Origin: Parasediminibacterium sp046546515
Lineage (GTDB): Bacteria > Bacteroidota > Bacteroidia > Chitinophagales > Chitinophagaceae
Assembly: GCF_046546515.1 (NCBI RefSeq)
Contig: NZ_JBKHKJ010000019.1
Coordinates: 1 to 64,000, forward strand
DNA: 64,000 bases
Direction: 5' to 3'
This document shows, piece by piece, positions 45,607 to 54,900 of this stretch. A program made the translations under genes and the position numbers. Each line of letters starts with the position of its first letter. The first letter of the stretch is position 1. Below the pieces are notes generated by a model. That model was not told the origin of the DNA, did not search any database, and saw only the letters and a list, made by a program, of their open reading frames with translations.

Positions 45607-45786
45607 TAAACCAGATTTTGCAGTTGAAATCTATTGCAAGCCCTAACTACTTCAAACACAAGCATTTGCTTGAATTTTTGGCTTTATCATAGTTCAACTA
45701 TGTTTTCAGCCAAAAAATCAGCTCAAATGCTTGTCTTTATTGTATTTGAGCCTTTCATAACGAAGTCAACTGCAAAATCTGGTTTA
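45607..45786. repeat. Long nested palindrome, full copy (C)
   Basis: Same architecture as copy B. Outer arms AAACCAGATTTTGCAGTT / AACTGCAAAATCTGGTTT, middle stem with CATTTG / CAAATG, inner stem GAATTTTTGGC / GCCAAAAAATC, apical CATAGTTCAACTATG. It lies just beyond the terminator of the giant gene. Confidence 0.9.
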
Positions 45787-45818
45787 AAAAAAATCCCAGC
45801 TACCGAAGCAACTGGGAT
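45786..45818 (-). terminator. Terminator of the giant T9SS gene
   Basis: The stem ATCCCAG / CTGGGAT with a 12-nt interior is followed by a run of eight T on the minus strand, about 120 bp after the stop at 45937. Confidence 0.8.
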
Positions 45819-45936
45819 ATAACATTACAATTATCAACTTATTAACTCCTCCGCCTCTAAAGGAAAACTTAAACCGCCGATAAGGGAGAGAAGGGTTTTA
45901 TTATTGCCCCTTTTCGCGGCTGGGCGTTGGAGTATA

Positions 45937-48900
45937 TTACTGAACCGTTACACTTGCATTATAAACCACTTGCTTGCTGCTTACTGAACTGATGGTTACG
46001 TTGTAAACACCATTAGCCAATTTTTCCGCTATGCTCAAGCCATGTGTTGAAGTGCCACCGTTATGGCTTACTACTTCCGCATGTACTTTTTGCCCAAGGC
46101 TGTTGTAAATGCTTACGGTGTATTTGCCAGCTACAACATTTTCCAGTTTCACGTTCAACTTGCTGTTTATTACTGGGTTAGGATACAAGGTGTAAGGTGT
46201 AAGGCGCAAGACATAAGACGAAAGGGTTACAACATTGCTGAAAGCTATGCTTCCATCTGCGCTGGTGGCTTTGATGCGGTAGTAAGTAGTGCCAGTAACG
46301 CTGTTGTCAACATAGCTGTATGCCGCAGTAGCCGTGTTCTTGGCTGTTGCAGTGCCTATTGCGGTGTATGCCGTGCCATCGGTTGATTTCTCTACTGTGT
46401 AGCCAGCTACTTTGTTTTCCCCTACCGTGTTCCAGCTTACTGTTGCTGCACCTTCTTTCAATGTTGCGGTAGCCACAATGCTGTTTACTGCCAAAACTGT
46501 TGGCTTGAACACAATCTTGAACCTGTTGGCATAGCTTGCTGCAACTGTATTATCCGCCGCAAAGCTGATGGTGTTCAGGCCGCTGCTTAGTGCAGTGTAG
46601 GTTTTTGTATAGCCATCATATATAAATGGCACTAGGCTATTGCTGTTGTAGCTTGTGGCATCTATCTGCAATTGGTAGTTGGCTTTTGATACCTGTGCCA
46701 ACTCTATAGCTATAATATCATCCTTGGTGGCTACCTGCCTGCCGTCTATGCTTAGTGCCTTGCTGGTGCTTAGCTCGTGTATTGACAGGTTGTCGCTGCT
46801 GTTGGGCAGCTTAGGCACATCCTCGTTGCCATTGTAGCCATTGCTGTAACCATTGCCAAACACGATATTGGCCACGTCCATCTTGTGGTAGCTGCCTGCC
46901 CCTGCTGTTTCTGCCCTTAGCAAAACAATAGGCAATTTGCTTTCAACGCCAAATACTGCTGTTTGATTACCCGCTGCCTTGGCTGCTTCCGTAAAGCCTA
47001 TTACTGGGTATTTGGGGTAGCCTTTCTTGTTCTGGATAAATATTGCCTGACCAGCTTGTATGTACTGGTTGCTGCCTGAATTGCCCGCTACATAAGCACC
47101 TGTTGCACCAAGGGTTGGGTCTAGGTAATAGTAATAGTTTTCTATGCTATCCTTAGTAAGCAAACGCCAGTCCACAGGGCAAACATAAGGGTTGGCAACT
47201 AGGCTAAAGCTGCTGTCTGTAAGGTTGTTCAAGCCATAAGTACTGCTGGTGTAGGTACTACTTGTTACTGCATTACTCACCCCTGCTGGGCTGTAGGTAA
47301 CATTACCTGTTATCAAAGTGCCACTTGCGCGCAGCCTTGTGGCGTTGTACATCAGCAAGCCCAGCGGCGTGTTATCTATAGGCGTGGTGTATAGGTTGAA
47401 GCTCCTGTCGCCCCTCACCAATAGCCTGTAACCTTGGTAAGGGTTCAAGGATATGTATGTGTTGGGGATAGTTGCCCATACCCCTGCCGTATAGGTGTAG
47501 GCTGTTTTCACTGCGCTCAAGCTACTGTCGAAGCCAGATCCAAGGTTTATCCTGTTTGACGTGTTCGTGGTGTTGGGGTCTTTACTGCCGCCAGTGATGA
47601 ACATGCCGTAGCCGCTGTTGGCATAGCTGCCATTTTCCTGCCATGTATTATAGATGGTGTTGCTTGCGCCATAAACGCTAGGGGCTATGTCGCGATAGCT
47701 GCGGTAGCCTTTAGGGATATACCTTTCTACGCTTACCGTTCCGCTGATGCTTCCGCTGTTGCCGCTTGCGCCTACTGGAGCCAATGTGCCAGAACTAGCT
47801 ATGCTGTTCGATTTGAACACTACGTTGCTGTTTGTGGTTAATATGCCACTTTGAAGGGTCAATATGCCTGTAATGTTCAGCTTGTTGCTTCCACTGCTCA
47901 CAATTGCCCCGTTGCTATTGTTTAAGGTAAGGCTGGCTATTGTGCCTGTGCCACTAACGGCTTGGGCAACGCTGCCATTCAATATAGTAGTACCTGTGCC
48001 ACTGATAGTGCCGTTATTGATAAAGCTAGTTGCTACATTCAATGTGCCATTGTTAGTGATGGTAGCACCAGCATCTAAAGTAAGTGCCTGAGTAGATGCA
48101 GTACCGGTAATAACAGGCTGTCTTGTAGCCACTGCTATACGTGCATCAACAGTGCTGGATGGCAAGCCATTGCCCCAGTTGCTGGCATTTTGCCAGTCTG
48201 TGCTTACAACACCTGTCCACAAGGTGCCTGTAACTGTTACAGATACGCTGTTACTTGCAATTGCCAACAAAGGCGCATTTGAATTATTGGCCGTTGCAGT
48301 GTAGCTGCCAGAACCATAATAAATTGGGTCTAGTGTATTAACAGAGGTAGTAGCTACCAATGAACCATTTTTATACCAGCTAAAACCAGTAGCACCAACA
48401 GTATTGGCTACAGAAAGCGTAGGGTTGCTGTAACTCAGTACCACAGTTGTGTTCTGCGGCGTATAAACAGTACCGCTAGGTGGGGCTAACACTTTTGTAC
48501 CCAACACCGTAAAGTTTATAAGGTTGTTGTTCAGTTTCAACGATGTTAACGAACCAAAAGGCGATGCCGTAAAGCTGGCTGGGGTAATAGTGGCAATTAA
48601 GTTATTGCTCACATCAAATGTACGGCAGGCAGTAAGGAAACCAGGAGTAACTGGGGCAGATATAGAAGTAAACTGGTTCCTGTTTAGGTAAACAGTCGTT
48701 ATTTTATTACTATTAAACGAAGGTGTACCTCCTGTCATTGCATTACTAGAATCGTTTATGGTTACTATATTGGTATAATCAATCGCTCCAGAAGCAGTAT
48801 AACTATTCCTTGACACATCATAACTAATCATGGTAGCTGTAATATTAGGAGATGTACCAGTTAATGAATTATTGGATGCATTAAAGTATTGAAGCCCTGT

Positions 48901-51900
48901 ACCAGAAGCAATATTGCTGGCAGTTGTCAACGCATTACTTGAAAAATCAATGCTGGTAATGCCATTCCAGTTCTGCGTAGATACCGTTGTCAACTGGTTG
49001 TTTGATAAGTTCAATGTCCGCAAGGCAGTAGTGCTTGTAGGGTTCACTACATTAGAGAAAGTAAATGTAGCCGCATCAAAAACACCCGAAATACTATTGT
49101 AAGATGCATTGTAGCTAACCACAGTATTTACGGCAGGGATAAACGTAGTGAAAGCTGCCCATTTGCTAAAGCCATTATGTGAGAAATTAACCGTAGTAAT
49201 ATTCTGGTTGACCGTTAAAGAACCATTAGGTCCAATAGCTGGCAATGTGCCAGAACCACTACAGTTTGAAATATTAATAGATACCAAGTTATTCAGCAAC
49301 AACAAGCCAAAGTTTAAGGTGTTGGTTGCAGAAGCAGTAGCATTGTTAGACAATGTAAATGCAGTACCAGTAATGTCAGTAATATAAGTATTTGCTGGCA
49401 CGCCTGTACCTTGCACGCTCCATCCAGCAACTATACTTGCAGGTGCTGCCAATACGCTCAATTGATTAGAAGCCGATGTAGTAGTAGAACTTGCCGTTGT
49501 GGCACCGCTCACTAGGTTAAAGTCCGTTTTGCCAGTAAGGCTGTTGCCAGACAAATCGAGTGTTGTCAAACTAGTTAAAGGCGCTGTTCCAGCAGAGGTA
49601 ACAGTTGAAGCCAATGTAGTAAAGGCTGTAAAACTGCCACTTAGGTTATTACTTGGCAATTTCATTTGTTGCAATTTCACTGCGCCCAAAACATCTGTTG
49701 TAAAGGTTAAGCCTTTCCACCTAGTAATAGGGTTTACTGCACTCCAAACAGAGTCATTGGCTACTGTGCTTGTCCATGAGCTACCGCCTGTACTATTGTA
49801 AAATGCTATCAAGGCAGTAGAATCTGCAGCACGGGACGAGGTGCTGAAATTAAGCACGCTGCCGTAAGTAGTACCTGATGTATTGGTAGCATAAGCCTTC
49901 ACATAATATATAACGCCAGAAGTTAAGCTTGTTAACGATTTAGACATTACATCTACAGCTGCTGCACCAGTAGTTGGGTCAACAGCATTCGTTACACCAG
50001 AACCACCAATTACAGGGTTGGTATTGCTGCTGCTATACACAAAGCCCCTCGCCGTAATAGTAGAGCCACCATCTGATGTTACTTCGCCATTTAAGGTAGC
50101 CGTGGTAGAACCGATGCCAGTAGTGGCATAAGTAGATACGCCAGGCAAAGCCAATACTGTAAACACACTGCTTGTTAATGAAAGCAAAGTAGCATTTGCA
50201 CTATTGCTAGCTACTACTATGTAATCGCCGCCACCTAAGCCGAGGCTGGTTAAATTAATAGAACTTGTACTGCCTGTATAAACCAACACAGATCCATTGC
50301 CATCGCCATTGTCCCTATACCATTTATAGGTATTGGCACTGCCAGCCCCTGTAACGGTAAGTGTGGGGTTGTTATAGCTTAACGTAATAACCGTGTTTTG
50401 TGGTATATATGTAGTACTACTTGGAGGCGTGTTTACTTTTGTGCCCAACGCTGTAAAATCAAACAAGTTGTTGTTTATTTTCAAAGTAGTCAATGAGCCA
50501 AACGGACTGGCAGTAAATGTTGAATTTGCCAAAGCCGTAAACTGGTTATTGCTAATATCTAAATAAGTACAAAGCGGCAAGCTACTTGGCGTAAATGCAC
50601 CACTAAGGCTATTTGAAGACAAATCTACACTTGTAGCATTTGTACTACTAATGGTAGTAGAACTATTTGCCAATGAATTGTGAGATAAATTAATGGTATA
50701 AAGGTTCGTACCAAAATCGGTATAAGCCGTAAACCCATTGTAAGAATAATCTACGTTTTTAACGTTGATTACTGTATTTGGGAAATTGGAAACCAATGTT
50801 GGTATAGTACCTGTCAATGAATTGTGTGAAATATTATAAGTCTGAACTTGTGTACCTAAGCCATTATTGGGTTGTGCCGAAAAACCACAGTATGAATAAT
50901 CAACTGAAGTTAAATTAGGGCAACGATCAAAAATGAGCGAGAAAGTTGATCCAGTACTACCCGTATTTGCTGCCGTAATCGTATTGCCATAAAAAAGGCT
51001 GCCATTACCATTCATGGCTTGTGGCGGCGTGCCTGTAAGCCCACTGTTATGGGAAATATTTATTGTTTGAATTTGGGCAAACTGTGGTAGGCCAAAAAGC
51101 AGCGTTGCAGTAGTACTAGTTGTAGTAGCACTAGAAGACAAGGTAATTGTGTAGGTGTATGGCCCACTACCTGTTATGGCTATTGCGGTAATAGACGTAC
51201 CCGTAGGGATGCCAGTACCAGTAACCAACCAACCAACTGTTAGCGGCAAGCTATTAGAAGTAGATAAAAATGAAACGCTGTTGGAAGTGTTTGTAGTAGT
51301 AGCGTTTGTGCACTGTTGGTTGTTATAACCAGTTGCATTAAAGTTCACCAAGCTGCTTCCATTAGTACCACTGCTTGTAGCTGCCCCTGTCAAACTGTTG
51401 CTGGACAAGTTCAAGCTTGTCAAACCTATCAATGTAGTAGAAGTGCCTGCATTAGCCAATGTTTGCAAAGCAGCAATGCTACCAGACACATTATTATTGC
51501 TTAAATTAATAGCTGTAATTTTCCCGGTAGTACTAGAAGTACTGATGCCATACCATGTATTTACACGGGCAGTGGTCAGCCAATTGGTTTTATTAGTCCA
51601 GCTGCTGCCGCCCAATGAATTATAGAAAGCTACCAAAGCGGTAGAATCGGTAGCACTAATGGTAAGCGTAGAGAAAGTAACCACGCTGCCGTAAGCCGTG
51701 CCTATACTGTTGGTGGCATAAGCCCTGCCATAATACAATGCACCAGCATTCAATGTGGGCGAAGCACTATAACTACCTGATGTAGTAGCACCATCTACAA
51801 TAGTCGTTACCCCACTGCCACCAACTGTTGGCGTGGCATTGGAAGTACTATATAAGAAACCTCTTGCACTTAACACATCGCCACCGGTAGATGTTACATT

Positions 51901-54900
51901 GCCTCCAGCACCTGTAGCAGTGGTGGTTGTAGTAGCCGTAATTGTATTGGTAGTAACGGTTGGCAAACTAAGGGTAGTGAAGTTGATAACACTGCCATAA
52001 GCCGTGCCAGAAGGGTTGGTAGCATAAGCAACCACATAGTAAGTAACGCCACTAGTCAACCCGGTTAAAGAAGCCGTATAAGGCGTTGTAACTGCACCGT
52101 CTGTTACGGTAGTAACACTAGAACCACCCAATGTTGGGCTAGTATTGGTGCTGCTAAATAAAACACCCCTTGCCGAAATGGTTTGGTTGCCATTAGAAAC
52201 AATTGTGGCACCAGAAGCAGCAGAAGTAGCCGTTATAGAAGATATGGCTGTAGTAGTAACCGTGGCAAGCGTAGGTGCAGCAAGCGTTGTAAACGTTTGC
52301 ACGCCACCATAGAAGGTGCCTGAACTATTGGTTACATAAGCCTGTACGGAATAATTAACTGAAGAACCAAGGCTAGACAAAGCACTAGTAAACGGCGAAG
52401 TGCCTAGCGTGCCGCCATAAGCTACTTGTGTAACACCGCTTCCCCCAATTTGTGGTGTTGCATTGGCAGAAGTAATGCTGTAAACAATACCCTGGGCAGT
52501 AGCACCAGACGCACCATAGCTAATAGTGCCGCCGCTAGATGCCGCACTTGCAGTAATGCTGCTTGCCGCTGTGGTTGACACGCCAGCTATCACATACACA
52601 CTGCTTGTCATGGAAAGCGCAGTTGCATTGCTAGTGTTGGTAGCCACAACATAGTAGCTGCCAGCACCATAGGTAGTGGTGTTCAAACTATTTACACTTG
52701 TAGTAGTTATTTGTGAGTAGCCACTGCCATTATCCCTGAACCAAGTATATAAGTTGGCACTGCCTTCGGCCGCATTGGTAGTAAGTGTAGGGCTGGTGTA
52801 GCTTAAAGTAACTACTGTGCTTTGTGGGTTGTAAGTGGTGCTTGCTGGTACTGAATTTACTTTTGTACCCAGTGATGTAAAGTTAAACAGGTTATTGTTC
52901 AATTTCAACGTTGTCAATGCACCAAAAGGGCTAGCTGTAAAAGTGGAATTAGCTAAGCCAGTAAACTGGTTGTTGCTAATATCTAAGTACGTGCAAGCTG
53001 TCAAGCTGGTAGGCGTAAACGTGCCTGACAAACTATTAGAGGACAAATCAACACTTGTAGCATTTGTACTGCTAATGGTAGTAGAACTATTGGCCAATGA
53101 ACAATGCGAGAAATTAATGGTATAAAGGTTTGTACCAAAATCGGTATAACCCGTAAGGCCAGTATTATAAGAATAATCCACGTTTTTAACGTTTATGATA
53201 GTATTTGGGGCATTGCTAACTAATGTTGGTATGGTACCTGTTAACGAATTGTGCGAAATATTATACGTCTGCACCTGTGTGCCTAAGCCATTATTGGGTT
53301 GTGCGGAGAAACCACAGTATGAATAATCGACTGAAGTTAAATTAGGGCAACGATCAAAAATGAGCGCAAAGCTTGACCCAGAACTACTGGTATTAGCTGC
53401 AGTAATAGTATTGCCATAAAAAACACCTCCGCTACCATTCATTGTTTGTGGCGGTGTACCTGTAAGCCCTGTGTTATGAGAAAGGTTTATGGTTTGAATC
53501 TGTGCAAACTGTGGTAGGCCAAAAAGCAATGTGGCTGTACTACTCGTTGCAGTTGCATTAGCAGACAAAGTGATAGTGTATGTATATGGCCCACTGCCTG
53601 TAATGGCTATTGCAGTAATATACGTTCCAGTAGGTATACCAGTACCAGTAACCAACCAACCAACAGTAAGCGGTAAGGTATTAGTGGTAGATGAAAATGA
53701 AATGCTGTTTGAATTATTTGTAGTAGTTGCGTTTGTACACTGTTGGTTATTATAACCTGTTGTGTTAAAGTTCATCAAGCTGCTTCCATTAGTACCATTG
53801 CTTGTAGCGGCACCTGTCAAACTATTGTTAGACAAGTTCAAGCTAGTTAATCCTATCAATGTAGTAGAACTATTAGCACTAGCCAATGTTTGCAAAGCTG
53901 CAATGCTGCCAGACAAATTATTATTGCCCAAGCTGATACCAGTTATTTGACCTGTTGAGGCAGATGTGCTGATACCATACCATGTGTTAACACGGGCAGT
54001 GGTAAGCCAATTGGTTTTATTCGTCCAGCTACTGCCGCCTAAAGAAGAATAAAAAGCTACTAAAGCAGTAGAGTCAGTAGCACTAATAGTAAGTGTGGAG
54101 AATGTAACTACGCTGCCATAAGCCGTACCGATACCATTGGTAGCATAAGCCACCCCATAATACAACGTAGCAGGTGTTAATCCAGTTGGGGAAGCAGTAT
54201 AGCTACCAGTTGATGTTGAGCCATCCGTAATGGTAGTAACACCGCTACCACCCAAAGTAGGGTTCGTATTGGTGGAACTGTATAAGAAGCCCCTTGCAGT
54301 AATACCACTTCCAGAAACTAGGTTTCCTCCTAAACCATTAGCCGTATTTATGGTTGTACTGGTAGCTGAAGTGGTAGTAACCACAGGTGTTTGTATGCTA
54401 AATGTCAAAATGCTGCCGTAGCTAGTGCCAACTGAATTAGTAGCATAGGCCACAACATAGTAGGTAGTGTTTGCACTTAAACCAGTAAGCGAAGCTGTGT
54501 ATGGTGTAGATGAGCCACCATCGGTTATATTGGTTACGCCACTACCACCAACCGTTGGGGTAGTGTTGCTGCTGCTGTACAAAACACCCCTTGCAGAAAT
54601 GGATGCCCCGCCATTAGTAGTAATGGTAGCCCCGCTAGATGCGGAACTAGCTGCTATGCTGGAAATAGCTGTAGTAGTAACCGTAGGTGCACCTGTGGAA
54701 CTAGCAACAGTTTCTACGCCTGTAAAAATGCTGGTTGTAGTTGCTGCAAGGGCAGTGCTTGTAAATACAATGGGGCTAGTACCCGTGAGTGCTGTAATTT
54801 TTGTAAACGTACTACTACCTGCTACGCCTTGCGATGCAGAAATGCTTGTTTCTGTACCTGCAACATCCCCACCACCGTATGTATTCCTTACATAAGACAT

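Larger units (their letters stand above)
45113..45936. other. 824-bp gap with palindrome and terminator
   Basis: No gene. It holds the full long palindrome C (45607-45786), then the terminator of the giant gene (45786-45818). A 62-codon plus frame at 45634-45822 is the palindrome in translation. Confidence 0.7.

Noticed and set aside
45634..45822. 62-codon plus-strand frame similar to the frame at 21277-21477 (shared FEPFITKSTAKSGL)
   Set aside because: The similarity comes from the long palindrome repeat being read in the same frame; it is repeat DNA, not a protein family.
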